Of a DNA stretch of 24,991 nt, positions 14,098 to 21,753 are shown one piece after another (position 1 is the stretch's first letter; the number at the start of each line of letters is the position of its first letter). A program made the translations under genes and the position numbers. Under the pieces are notes generated by a model. It did not search any database. It was given only the letters and a program-made list of their open reading frames with translations, and was not told where the DNA came from. This stretch comes from JAVWPP01 sp036635835 (lineage in GTDB: Bacteria > Bacillota > Clostridia > TANB77 > CAG-465): contig JAVWPP010000014.1 of assembly GCA_036635835.1 (NCBI GenBank), positions 1-24,991 of the forward strand. The letters are read 5' to 3'.

Positions 14098-14949
14098 TTA
14101 TTCTAAGCTTATTTTGCCTATTCTTCCGTTTTTAAAATCATCTAAAAAGATTGTAGATACTTTTTCGTAATTAATTAAACCACCACGAAGAAGGCATCCT
14201 CTTTTCTTACCTATTATGTCCATTATTTCTGACACTTGTTCTACGTTTGCTATTTCTTCTTCATCTAGTTTATATCTGTCTACAAGCATCTTTGTATATT
14301 TTTCTGACTTTAAAATTTCTTTTAAACCTTCTGCGCATAGCTCTTCTATGTCTAAAATTTCTTGCTTAATATTACCTGTTAGGGCAAGTTTAAGACCTGC
14401 ATCTTGATCGTCTAGATTAGGCCAAAGTATTCCTGGAGTATCTAAAAGCTCTATATTGCTTCCAACTCTTATCCACTGCTTTCTAACAGTTACTCCTGGC
14501 TTATTTCCTACTTTTGCACTTGTTTTATTGCTAAGCTTATTTATTATTGTAGACTTACCTACGTTAGGGATACCTATTATTAGGGCCCTTACAATTGGGT
14601 TTGGAAGTTTAGAATTTTTTTCTGCATATACAGATGCTCCTATTTTACTTATAGCTAAAAGTAATTCTTTTATTCCTTTTCCGCTACTTGCATCTACTCT
14701 TACTGTATTTATTCCTTCTTCTTTAAATCTTTTTTCGCATTCTGTAACTTTAGCTAAGTCTGCTAAATCTATTTTATTTAGCACAACTATTTTCTTTTTT
14801 CCCTCCGTTAATTTAGCTGCTACTTTGTTTTGACTACTATATGGTATTCTGCTATCTACTATTTCTACAACTACATCTATTAGCTTTAGACTAGCTTTTA
14901 TCTCATTTTGAGCTGTTACCATGTGTCCTGGGTACCAATTTATTTTCAC
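14098..14949 (-). CDS. rbgA: Ribosome biogenesis GTPase A
   Basis: A 283-aa circularly permuted GTPase (YlqF/RbgA) that promotes late 50S assembly, notably L16 incorporation. The permuted motif order is visible: G4 NKID at 58-61, then G5-like DASSGKG near 86, G1 GIPNVGKST at 126-134, and G3 DTPG at 170-173. The N-terminal WYPGHM is typical. Start is GTG with AAAGGAAG seven bases before it. It sits downstream of rplS as in Bacillus, but a hairpin at 15034-15057 separates them, so read-through or a separate weak promoter must supply it. The rnhB gene that often follows is missing here. Confidence 0.96.
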   Translation of the reverse strand: MKINWYPGHMVTAQNEIKASLKLIDVVVEIVDSRIPYSSQNKVAAKLTEGKKKIVVLNKIDLADLAKVTECEKRFKEEGINTVRVDASSGKGIKELLLAISKIGASVYAEKNSKLPNPIVRALIIGIPNVGKSTIINKLSNKTSAKVGNKPGVTVRKQWIRVGSNIELLDTPGILWPNLDDQDAGLKLALTGNIKQEILDIEELCAEGLKEILKSEKYTKMLVDRYKLDEEEIANVEQVSEIMDIIGKKRGCLLRGGLINYEKVSTIFLDDFKNGRIGKISLE

Positions 14950-15030
14950 TATGATACTTCCTTTCTATTATATTTTTATCTTACTGCGATAATTTTTACT
15001 TTGACTTTTTTTAAGATAATATATATATTA

Positions 15031-15057
15031 AAACACCTCAGAATATATACTGAGGTG
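15031..15057 (-). terminator. Hairpin after rplS (weak terminator)
   Basis: CACCTCAG (15034-15041) pairs with CTGAGGTG (15050-15057) around an AT loop, followed on the minus strand by TTTTAATAT. The U-tract is short, so partial read-through to rbgA is likely. Confidence 0.6.
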
Positions 15058-15076
15058 CTTTGTATATACATTGATA

Positions 15077-15427
15077 CTATTTGCTTGCTTTTCTTTCTTT
15101 AAGTTTAGTAGCTTTACCAACTCTATCTCTTAAGAAATATAATTTAGCTCTTCTTGCAAATCCATGTCTTACAACTTCTACATTTTCTATAAGTGGAGAA
15201 TTAACTGCGAAAGTTTTTTCTACACCAACGCTGTAAGATATTTTTCTTACTGTGAAAGTTTTGTTTAATCCTGCATTTTGTTTTTTGATAACTGTACCTT
15301 CGAAAATTTGAATTCTTTCTCTGTTTCCTTCTTTGATTTTGATTGATACTTTAACTGTGTCTCCTACAGCGAAATTATCTGCATTTTCTTTGATATATTC
15401 AGCTTCTATTGCTTTTATTTTATCCAT
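15077..15427 (-). CDS. rplS: 50S ribosomal protein L19
   Basis: A 116-aa ribosomal protein at the subunit interface. The sequence from FAVGDTVKVSIKI through FEGTVIKKQ, VRKISYSVGVE and RRAKLYFLRD is unmistakable and full length. Its start codon shares the final A of the trmD stop (TAATG), and its GGAGG is encoded by the Gly-Gly codons at the end of trmD, so expression is tightly coupled. Last gene of the ylxM-ffh operon before a weak terminator. Confidence 0.98.
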   Translation of the reverse strand: MDKIKAIEAEYIKENADNFAVGDTVKVSIKIKEGNRERIQIFEGTVIKKQNAGLNKTFTVRKISYSVGVEKTFAVNSPLIENVEVVRHGFARRAKLYFLRDRVGKATKLKERKASK

Positions 15428-16179
15428 TATGAATTACCTCCTTCTTTAATTATTTCTTCTAATTCATTTTGCTTAACTGTACCATTTAAAATAGCTTCAT
15501 TTAGTAGATCTGGTCTGTTTTTATATGTAATATATATGCTTTGTTTTCTTCTGTAGTCTTCTATCTTTTGATGATGACCACTAAGTAGAACTTCTGGCAC
15601 TTTTAACGATTTATATTCTACAGGTTTTGTGTATTGTGGGTATTCTAAAAGTGAATTTTCAAAGGATTCGCTATCTAGCGATTCTTTGGTTATTACACTT
15701 TCTACAAGTCTAGCTGTTGTATCTATAAGTATCATAGAAGCAAGCTCACCGCCTGTTAATATGTAATCTCCTATAGATATCTCTTCAAAATTATGAAGCT
15801 TTAATATTCTTTCATCTACACCTTCATAGTGTCCACAAAGTATTATTAAATTATCCGCATTTTGAACAATTTCTTTAGCCACTTTTTGAGTTAGTTTTTT
15901 ACCTCTTGGTGACATATATATATACTTTGTTTTACTGTTTTTAGGCAGCGTTTCTTTTATACTTTCTACAGCTAAATCTATTGGCTCTGCAGCAATTAAC
16001 ATGCCGCTTCCTCCACCATAGATTGTGTCATCTACTTTGTTATTTTTGAAATTTGTATAATCTCTAAAATTTACAACGTCGATATCTATTTTTTTAGAAT
16101 CTATTGCTCTTCCTATAATGCTTGAAGTTTTAAAGTTTGCAAACATTTCAGGGAAAAGCGAAAGTATTTTATACTTCAA
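15427..16179 (-). CDS. trmD: tRNA (guanine37-N1)-methyltransferase
   Basis: A 250-aa SPOUT (trefoil-knot) enzyme that methylates G37 next to the anticodon and prevents +1 frameshifts. Signature segments are LSLFPEMF, the DDTIYGGGSGM loop, YMSPRGKKL, LCGHYEGVDERI and SIGDYILTGGELA, followed by LSGHHQKIEDYRR. Start is an unusual TTG placed directly after the rimM TAA, with GGAAGGA inside rimM as the ribosome site. This weak start may tune its level against its neighbours. It overlaps rplS by 1 bp. Confidence 0.97.
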   Translation of the reverse strand: MKYKILSLFPEMFANFKTSSIIGRAIDSKKIDIDVVNFRDYTNFKNNKVDDTIYGGGSGMLIAAEPIDLAVESIKETLPKNSKTKYIYMSPRGKKLTQKVAKEIVQNADNLIILCGHYEGVDERILKLHNFEEISIGDYILTGGELASMILIDTTARLVESVITKESLDSESFENSLLEYPQYTKPVEYKSLKVPEVLLSGHHQKIEDYRRKQSIYITYKNRPDLLNEAILNGTVKQNELEEIIKEGGNS

Positions 16180-16683
16180 TTATCTCAGTCCTTCCATTAC
16201 ATGAACTGTTATTCTTTTATTTTCTAAATCTATATCTTTTACAACTTGTTTGATTACTGGTAAAAGTATTTCTTTACCGTCTGTCATTTTTACTACATAT
16301 ACATCGTTTGCACCTGGCTGAATAACATCTTCTAGTACTCCTAGTAACTCACCTGTGTCTTCGTAAACTTGTAATCCTATAAGGTCTACAATGTAGAAAG
16401 TATCTTCGTCTAATTCATTAGGCTTTCTTTCTCTTTGCACTATTAAATCTCTTAGCATATTTGCGTCTTCTACAGTATCTACTGTGTCTAACTTAACTAT
16501 TAGCATATTCTTTTGAACTTTTGTGCCGCAGACTTTGAAATCTTTAAGGCTTCCATCTTTCATTGTAATATATATAGTTTTCAATTTTCTAAGAGCTTCA
16601 ATATCGTCTGTATAGGTATATATTTTAAGTTCGCCTCTTACACCATGTGTATTAACTGTTTTTCCTATTTCAATATACTGCAT
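16180..16683 (-). CDS. rimM: 16S rRNA processing/ribosome maturation factor
   Basis: A 167-aa, two-domain protein. The N-terminal RimM domain (IGKTVNTHGVRGELKI, about residues 6-21) binds ribosomal protein S19, and the C-terminal PRC-barrel (from about residue 95) aids 30S head assembly. It lies 9 bp after khpA with GGAG in AAGGAGTAAAT as its ribosome site, and abuts trmD with no spacer. Confidence 0.96.
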   Translation of the reverse strand: MQYIEIGKTVNTHGVRGELKIYTYTDDIEALRKLKTIYITMKDGSLKDFKVCGTKVQKNMLIVKLDTVDTVEDANMLRDLIVQRERKPNELDEDTFYIVDLIGLQVYEDTGELLGVLEDVIQPGANDVYVVKMTDGKEILLPVIKQVVKDIDLENKRITVHVMEGLR

Positions 16684-16692
16684 ATTTACTCC

Positions 16693-16941
16693 TTAATCTT
16701 CTTTTTTCTTATCTACTATATCTACTGATACTTTTTTGTTTTCTTTTTGAGCTTTAGCTCTTACTATGCTTCTTATGGCTTTGATTATTCTACCATCTTT
16801 ACCTATTAGTCTGCCCATGTCTTCTTGATTTGCGGTAACTTTGATAACTAATCTGTCTTCCACTTCATTTTCCATTACACTAATGTCTTCTGGAAACATG
16901 ACTAAGCTTTTTGTTAAATATTCTACTAATTCTTTGTACAT
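16693..16941 (-). CDS. khpA: KH-domain RNA-binding protein
   Basis: An 82-aa single KH domain (YlqC/KhpA) with the GxxG loop as GKDG within GRLIGKDGRIIKAIRSIVRA. It typically forms a heterodimer with KhpB/Jag and binds RNA, influencing cell division and elongation in streptococci. It lies between rpsP and rimM as in Bacillus, though ylqD, present there, is absent. Start ATG with AGGAGG. The C-terminal KKKED is a short charged tail. Confidence 0.95.
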   Translation of the reverse strand: MYKELVEYLTKSLVMFPEDISVMENEVEDRLVIKVTANQEDMGRLIGKDGRIIKAIRSIVRAKAQKENKKVSVDIVDKKKED

Positions 16942-16951
16942 GATTAGCCTC

Positions 16952-17197
16952 CTATTTTATTTCTGCGCTTGCTTTTTTAATTAAAGCTTTAGCAGTATCT
17001 GTAGGTCTTGCTCCCTTAGCTATCCATTGATTAACTTTTTCTACATCAATTTTTAATTCTGCAGGCTCAACCATTGGGTTGTATGTTCCTACTTTTTCAA
17101 TAAACTTTCCATCAGCTGGGAATCTTGAATCAGCAACTACTAATGTATAATAAGGAACTTTTTTAGCACCATCTCTTCTTAATCTAATTTTTACCAT
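16952..17197 (-). CDS. rpsP: 30S ribosomal protein S16
   Basis: An 81-aa full-length S16 beginning MVKIRLRRDGAKKVPYYTLVVADSR, with a conserved PVxYNP-like GTYNPM segment and the C-terminal ARPTDTAKALIKKA. It has a good AAAGGTGG ribosome site and lies 10 bp before khpA. Confidence 0.98.
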   Translation of the reverse strand: MVKIRLRRDGAKKVPYYTLVVADSRFPADGKFIEKVGTYNPMVEPAELKIDVEKVNQWIAKGARPTDTAKALIKKASAEIK

Positions 17198-17234
17198 TTA
17201 ATTCACCACCTTTCAATATGTGTTTTTATATATA

Positions 17235-18572
17235 TTAGAACTGTTTAAAATTCTTTGGCATTGGCATTTTACCAAAAGGATTTTTACCATTCATAACACT
17301 CTTCATTACTTTTTGCATTTCTTCAAACTGTTTCATAAATCTATTTACGTCTTCTACTTTTTGTCCGCAGCCTTTTGCAATTCTAATTCTTCTAGACGCA
17401 TTTAATAGTTTTGGATCTTCTCTTTCTTCTGTTGTCATTGATTTTATAATGGCTTCTACTTTATCTAGTTTTGTTTCATCTATTTCAGCATTTTGAACTT
17501 CTTTAGGTAAACCCGGTACAAGTTTCATAAGCTGTTTAATTGAACCCATTTTTTTCACTTTATTCATTTGGTCTAAGTAGTCTGTAAGTGTAAATTTATT
17601 TTTTCTTATTTTGTTTTCTAAATCTATAGCCTGTTTTTCGTCAAAAGCTTCTTCTGCTTTTTCTATCATTCCTAGCATGTCGCCCATTCCAAGAATTCTA
17701 GAAGCTATTCTATCTGGATGGAATACTTCAAGATCGCTCATTTTTTCTCCAACAGATGCGAATTTAATTGGTTTTTTTGTAACTTGTTTAACAGATAGTG
17801 CAGCTCCGCCACGGCTATCTCCATCTAATTTTGTCATTACAACTCCATCGATTCCAAGTTTGTTATTGAAGCTTTCTGCCACATTAACTGCGTCTTGTCC
17901 TGTCATACTATCTACTACTAAAAGTATTTCATGTGGTTTTGCTATTTTTTTAACTTCAGTTAATTCTTCCATTAGATTTTCATCTATATGTAATCTTCCT
18001 GCAGTATCTAGTATAACTACATCGTTTAGTTTAATTTTTGCTTCTTTAATTGCATTTATAGCGATTTGTTTAACATCTTTATTATCTATTTCGCTATATA
18101 CTGGAATGTTTAAGCTATTTCCAACTACTTCTAATTGCTTAATAGCAGCTGGTCTATATACATCACAAGCTACCATTAATGGTTTCTTGCCTTGTTTTCT
18201 TAAGTAATTTGAAAGTTTTCCGCAAAGTGTTGTTTTACCTGCACCTTGTAAACCTACTAACATAATAACCGTAGGAGGGTTAGAAGAAATATTTAATTTA
18301 GCTTCTCCATCTCCAAGTAAATGTTGTAATTCATCTTTAACGATTTTTACAACTTGCTGACCTGGTGTTAGGCTATCTAAAACATCTTGACCTAGCGCTT
18401 TTTCTGAAACTACTGCTATAAATTCTTTTACTACTTTGTAATTTACATCTGCTTCTAAAAGTGCAAGTTTAACTTCTCTCATCATTTCATTTAATTGTTT
18501 TTCAGTTATTCTTGTTTCGCCTTTCATTTTTTTTACAATGTCTTGTAACTTATCTGATAAATTTTCAAACAT
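17235..18572 (-). CDS. ffh: Signal recognition particle protein Ffh
   Basis: A 445-aa SRP GTPase that, with 4.5S/scRNA, targets nascent membrane and secreted proteins to FtsY. The N domain is followed by a G domain with P-loop GLQGAGKTT (about 107-115), DTAGRL, TKLDGDSRGG and the GMGDMLG closing loop. A methionine-rich M domain with RIRIAKGCG RNA-binding residues follows. The ATG at 18572 fits the AGGTGAG ribosome site that overlaps the ylxM stop; a GTG three codons upstream lies inside that site and is rejected. Second gene of the operon. Confidence 0.97.
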   Translation of the reverse strand: MFENLSDKLQDIVKKMKGETRITEKQLNEMMREVKLALLEADVNYKVVKEFIAVVSEKALGQDVLDSLTPGQQVVKIVKDELQHLLGDGEAKLNISSNPPTVIMLVGLQGAGKTTLCGKLSNYLRKQGKKPLMVACDVYRPAAIKQLEVVGNSLNIPVYSEIDNKDVKQIAINAIKEAKIKLNDVVILDTAGRLHIDENLMEELTEVKKIAKPHEILLVVDSMTGQDAVNVAESFNNKLGIDGVVMTKLDGDSRGGAALSVKQVTKKPIKFASVGEKMSDLEVFHPDRIASRILGMGDMLGMIEKAEEAFDEKQAIDLENKIRKNKFTLTDYLDQMNKVKKMGSIKQLMKLVPGLPKEVQNAEIDETKLDKVEAIIKSMTTEEREDPKLLNASRRIRIAKGCGQKVEDVNRFMKQFEEMQKVMKSVMNGKNPFGKMPMPKNFKQF

Positions 18573-18581
18573 ATATCTCAC

Positions 18582-18908
18582 CTATAAACTTTCTAAAATC
18601 TTTACTGCCTTTTTAACTGCTGCGCTTTCCTCTTTAGCAAGCACTGCAATTGCCTTTTCTATCTTTTTATTCTTTTTATTTATTAATAGTTTACTTTCGC
18701 AATCATTAAGTAATTTTTCTGCTGTTTTAATGCTGTCTCTTACCGCCTGATATGTTATCTTTTTATTCTGTGCTATTTCTCTTAAAGATAAATCTGAAAA
18801 ATAGTATAAGTCCATGACATCTCTTTGTTTTGCTGTTAACATGCTGCTGTATATTTCAAAAAGGTCTTGTACTTTTACGTTATCGTTTATTTCCTCAATA
18901 TCTATCAT
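18582..18908 (-). CDS. ylxM: YlxM, SRP-associated helix-turn-helix protein
   Basis: A 108-aa protein of the UPF0122 family. A sigma-70 region-4-like helix-turn-helix (LTAKQRDVMDLYYFSDLSLREIAQ) lies near residues 24-50. In streptococci YlxM binds Ffh and the SRP RNA and modulates SRP activity. The ATG at 18908 is preceded by TGGAGG; an in-frame TTG at 18920 overlaps that site. First gene of the operon, driven by a near-perfect promoter, with its stop codon overlapping the ffh ribosome site. Confidence 0.94.
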   Translation of the reverse strand: MIDIEEINDNVKVQDLFEIYSSMLTAKQRDVMDLYYFSDLSLREIAQNKKITYQAVRDSIKTAEKLLNDCESKLLINKKNKKIEKAIAVLAKEESAAVKKAVKILESL

Positions 18909-18928
18909 ATTCGCCTCCAAAAGAAAAA

Positions 18929-18983
18929 GTGTAAAGCATTTAAACTTTACACCTATTATACACTAGTAAACTAGTATTGTCAA
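18929..18983 (-). promoter_or_regulatory. Strong promoter of the ylxM-ffh operon with dyads
   Basis: TTGACA (18978-18983) and TATAAT (18955-18960) are separated by 17 bp. The spacer contains two copies of ACTAGT with 2 bp between. A second dyad, GTGTAAAG-N8-CTTTACAC (18929-18952), overlaps the expected start site near 18948. Confidence 0.85.
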
Positions 18984-19000
18984 CTGTTTTTTAAGAAAAA

Positions 19001-19028
19001 CGTATAAAAAAAGTTTGTTTTTTATACG
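19001..19028 (-). terminator. Terminator of the acetyltransferase gene
   Basis: Perfect 11-bp arms at 19001-19011 and 19018-19028 with a 6-base loop are followed on the minus strand by TTTTTC. The hairpin starts 43 bp after the stop codon. Confidence 0.8.
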
Positions 19029-19070
19029 CAGTTTATCGAGTGAATTCACTTTGGGCTTACTTTTAATTTG

Positions 19071-19655
19071 TTAATTGTTATTTCTAATTACTTTGCAAGG
19101 ATTGCCAAAGGCTACTTTATTATCTGGTATATCTTTTGTAACAACGCTTCCTGCGCCTATTACAACATTATTTCCTATAGTTACGCCAGGAAGTATTATA
19201 GCTCCCCCACCTATCCAAACATTATCTCCAATTATAACTGGTTTAGTTAGTCCTTTGCAAAACTCAAAGTCTCCATTTTCGTTTGGAAGTCCGAATCTAT
19301 CTACTGCATTAGTTGGGTGAAAAGCAGTGTATATTTTAACATCTGGGGCAATTAAGCCGTTTTTTCCTATGATAATTTTGTTATCGTCTAAAAAAGTACA
19401 ATTCATATTTATTTCAGTATTATTTCCTATGTATATATTATTTCCGTAATCTACGTGAAAAGGCTGCGTAATCCATACATTTTCTTCGATTTTACCTAGT
19501 AATTCTTTTAGTATTATATTTTTTTCTTCTATATCTTCTGACATGGTATTGTTATATTTATTTGCAAGGTTTTTAGCTAGGTGCCACCTCTGTATTAGCT
19601 CTTTGTCTCCGCAGTCATATAGCTCTCCTGCTAACATTTTTTCTCTTTCTGTCAT
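19071..19655 (-). CDS. Sugar O-acetyltransferase (Maa/LacA/NodL family)
   Basis: A 194-aa left-handed beta-helix acetyltransferase. The N-terminal Mac domain (MLAGELYDCGDKEL) is followed by hexapeptide repeats, with the catalytic histidine H113 in AFHPTNAVDR. The GGGAIILPGVTIGNNVVIGAGSVVTKDIP stretch binds acetyl-CoA. These trimeric enzymes acetylate maltose, glucose or galactosides; the real substrate cannot be told. AAGGAGAGG site before the ATG. The leader is another A-rich purine tract. It lies downstream of two envelope-protein genes, but the 147-bp gap makes a common transcript uncertain. Confidence 0.93.
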   Translation of the reverse strand: MTEREKMLAGELYDCGDKELIQRWHLAKNLANKYNNTMSEDIEEKNIILKELLGKIEENVWITQPFHVDYGNNIYIGNNTEINMNCTFLDDNKIIIGKNGLIAPDVKIYTAFHPTNAVDRFGLPNENGDFEFCKGLTKPVIIGDNVWIGGGAIILPGVTIGNNVVIGAGSVVTKDIPDNKVAFGNPCKVIRNNN

Positions 19656-19671
19656 TTGCCTCTCCTTTATG

Positions 19672-19704
19672 TTTTATTTCTTTTTTATTTTTTTTATTTT
19701 TTTT
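19672..19704 (-). repeat. Homopurine A-run leader of the acetyltransferase gene
   Basis: On the plus strand, T runs of 6, 8 and 8 are separated by single A or C bases. On the coding strand it is a purine leader ending close to the ribosome site. About 40 bp further upstream is ACTTTATTCTCAT (19751-19763, plus strand), also present at 4689-4701 beside the tract of the DUF421 gene. Confidence 0.75.
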
Positions 19705-19802
19705 AAATTTTAAATATCTTTTTAAATGTTAACTATCTTTTTTTGCAAAAACTTTATTCTCATATGATGCGCTACGTAATAGATAGACATATTTTATATG
19801 TT

Positions 19803-20567
19803 TTATTTTTTAACTACTTTTTTATGAACTACTTTTTTAGAAACTTCTTTTTTATCTACTTTATATACAAATAAGACAAATAAATTAAGAATAAGGCCAA
19901 TAATTGAGATTACGAAAATAACTTTAAGCATTTGCTGAGTTGAAGCAAGCGATGTAGTGTCTTCTACTGTTTTATTGAACTCCTCTTTAGTTAAATTTCT
20001 AGAATATTTATTGTTATACATATATTCATTAAACATGCCTTTTTCATCTGCTATAATCTTAATATCTTCCTCGTTTACAAGGAAAGCTGCAGTAAGTGAA
20101 GGTGGTTTTTGGTAATCATGGATTATGCATATGTAGTCTAGGTTTTTTAAATACGAAAATTTAGCGTACACGTTGTCTAATATGACATCATTTGCAGTAT
20201 CTGCGTAGTTGAAAACTATATCCATTCCTTTGATTTCATTGTTTTTTAAAGTGTAATAGATATTTGCTATTTCTTTGCCGTTATAGTCTACTCTTGTAAC
20301 AAATTTATTGCTAAACTCAAGTACTGAATTTTTTTCTTTATTGTTAAAACTGTATACTTTATGACTTCCTTCAAATTTTACTTTATCCATATCAAAGGTC
20401 TTATCTATAATAAGCCTACCGTAGCCATTTGTTTCTATCTCGTAGGCTACTTTATCTTTTAATGAATCTTTAAATATTTCATTTTCCTCTTCTGTAAATC
20501 CAAAAATGGCACTAGTAGTTCCTAGCATTAATATCATTATAAACACTAATATACTTTTATTTTTCAT
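19803..20567 (-). CDS. Extracytoplasmic protein with C-terminal membrane anchor
   Basis: A 254-aa protein with an N-terminal signal peptide (about residues 1-24, MKNKSILVFIMILMLG), an extracytoplasmic beta-rich domain, and a single helix near 214-236 (IFVISIIGLILNLFVLFVYKV). A highly basic tail follows, with the KKVVHKKVVKK repeat facing the cytoplasm: type I topology. I do not recognise the domain. It starts 12 bp after the upstream LamG-like protein gene, whose stop overlaps its AAGGAGG, so the two are co-expressed and probably act together at the cell surface. Confidence 0.8.
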   Translation of the reverse strand: MKNKSILVFIMILMLGTTSAIFGFTEEENEIFKDSLKDKVAYEIETNGYGRLIIDKTFDMDKVKFEGSHKVYSFNNKEKNSVLEFSNKFVTRVDYNGKEIANIYYTLKNNEIKGMDIVFNYADTANDVILDNVYAKFSYLKNLDYICIIHDYQKPPSLTAAFLVNEEDIKIIADEKGMFNEYMYNNKYSRNLTKEEFNKTVEDTTSLASTQQMLKVIFVISIIGLILNLFVLFVYKVDKKEVSKKVVHKKVVKK

Positions 20568-20579
20568 ATGTATTCCTCC

Positions 20580-21632
20580 TTAAAATTTTGCTTTGTAATT
20601 GTGATCTATTTCGTCTTGGTTTAACGCTTTATTATATATTCTAAATGTATTAAGCGTGCTTTCCATGCTTTCTTCGTTTGCAATTTCACCTAAATATATA
20701 TTATTTGTTGTTTTAAATATGTTTTCGTTATATAGATCTTTTGTAGTTATAAATCCAGCCATTTGTGCATTTATATATACAATAATTGTTTGAACTGTGC
20801 TACTTACATTAGTTGTTATAGCTATATGAACTGTTTCTCCTGCTAAATCTTTTATGTTTTTATTTAAAGATATTTTGTTTATACTTTTATTGTTATTTTG
20901 ATTTCTAAACTCATATACTACTGCGTTTTCCTCTACGTCTAGCTTTAATACTAAATCTCCGTTTCCACTAGACATGGCAAGTGGAGACTTGCTAAGCTGC
21001 TTTGGAAGTGTAATGTTGAATTCATATGTTATGTCTGAATTTGTTCTAAGCATGTATTTTAAATTCTCATCTTGTATTTTTAAATATGAGTTGCTAAATT
21101 TAAGTCCCTCTGCTGTCCATCCACTTTTTTCGTTGTTTTTAAAGTTATGCATATCTGCTTTAACTGCAAACCTGCCTAAATCTTTAGCTTCCTTTTTGTA
21201 TTCTGCAATATTTACAGGCATGCTAGCTTTGCTAAACCACATAAGTATGTTTTCTCTGCTACATGGCTCTAAAACTTCCATACCGTTTTTAATTGCTACT
21301 TTTTCTTTTTTTGGATCTCTACCTATATATGCAAGTTTCCCGTTAGAAATTTCTAACTCATTATAGTACTTTGCTTTAAACTGAGGTATGTATTTTTGTA
21401 TTTCAGGGCCTTTTGCATCTATATCTTGATTGCCCATTCTTAGCGTAGATATTTTTTCTTTGTTTTTTCCTAATTTAAGCTCCTGCTTGTAACTTTTTAA
21501 ATCCTCTGCGTATATACTATTTAGTGCAACATCTATTGGATTGTGCCTTATTACAAGTGAGAATATATAGCCTATTGCAAGTACTCCAAATATACTTAGC
21601 ATAGCTCTTGAAATTAACGAATATTTTTTCAT
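20580..21632 (-). CDS. Membrane-anchored LamG-like domain protein
   Basis: A 350-aa protein with one N-terminal membrane segment (about 9-28). A central region of unknown type is followed by a C-terminal jelly-roll of the LamG-like/concanavalin A type from about residue 175. This includes HIAITTNV, TIIVYINAQMAG, NIYLGEIA and the characteristic ending NTFRIYNKALNQDEIDHNY. Such domains bind carbohydrate or protein ligands, so an extracellular adhesion or wall role is likely. First gene of a two-gene operon with the 254-aa type I protein. ATG start with AAGAGG. Confidence 0.82.
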   Translation of the reverse strand: MKKYSLISRAMLSIFGVLAIGYIFSLVIRHNPIDVALNSIYAEDLKSYKQELKLGKNKEKISTLRMGNQDIDAKGPEIQKYIPQFKAKYYNELEISNGKLAYIGRDPKKEKVAIKNGMEVLEPCSRENILMWFSKASMPVNIAEYKKEAKDLGRFAVKADMHNFKNNEKSGWTAEGLKFSNSYLKIQDENLKYMLRTNSDITYEFNITLPKQLSKSPLAMSSGNGDLVLKLDVEENAVVYEFRNQNNNKSINKISLNKNIKDLAGETVHIAITTNVSSTVQTIIVYINAQMAGFITTKDLYNENIFKTTNNIYLGEIANEESMESTLNTFRIYNKALNQDEIDHNYKAKF

Positions 21633-21658
21633 ATATAAACCTCTTAATCTATATCTAT

Positions 21659-21687
21659 ATTTTATGTCATAAGTGTAGAAAACGCAA
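21659..21687 (-). promoter_or_regulatory. Promoter of the LamG-like protein operon
   Basis: TTGCGT (21682-21687) and TAAAAT (21659-21664) have 17-bp spacing on the minus strand. It is divergent from the promoter at 21706-21734. Confidence 0.6.
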
Positions 21688-21705
21688 TATTGTTTTTTTA
21701 AATAG

Positions 21706-21738
21706 TTGTATTTTATTTTTTTTAATGCTAAAATACAA
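21706..21738 (+). promoter_or_regulatory. Promoter with perfect dyad over -35 and -10
   Basis: TTGTAT (21706-21711) and extended TGCTAAAAT (-10 at 21729-21734) are separated by 17 bp. The bases TTGTATTTTA (21706-21715) and TAAAATACAA (21729-21738) form a perfect 10-bp inverted repeat that contains both core elements. Confidence 0.7.
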
Positions 21739-21753
21739 TTAAGAGGTGAATTT

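Noticed and set aside
15427..15440. Ribosomal L19 leader RNA
   Set aside because: The rplS start overlaps the trmD stop, so there is no untranslated leader to hold it.
17611..18207. A 198-codon open frame on the plus strand opposite ffh, and similar ones opposite truB, nrnA and rbgA
   Set aside because: They lie antisense to well-conserved genes, lack ribosome sites and show Ser/Ile/Phe-rich composition produced by reading AT-rich genes backwards.
19039..19050. 12-bp palindrome AGTGAATTCACT after the acetyltransferase gene
   Set aside because: Short, isolated, not at a promoter and without a U-tract; chance occurrence is adequate.
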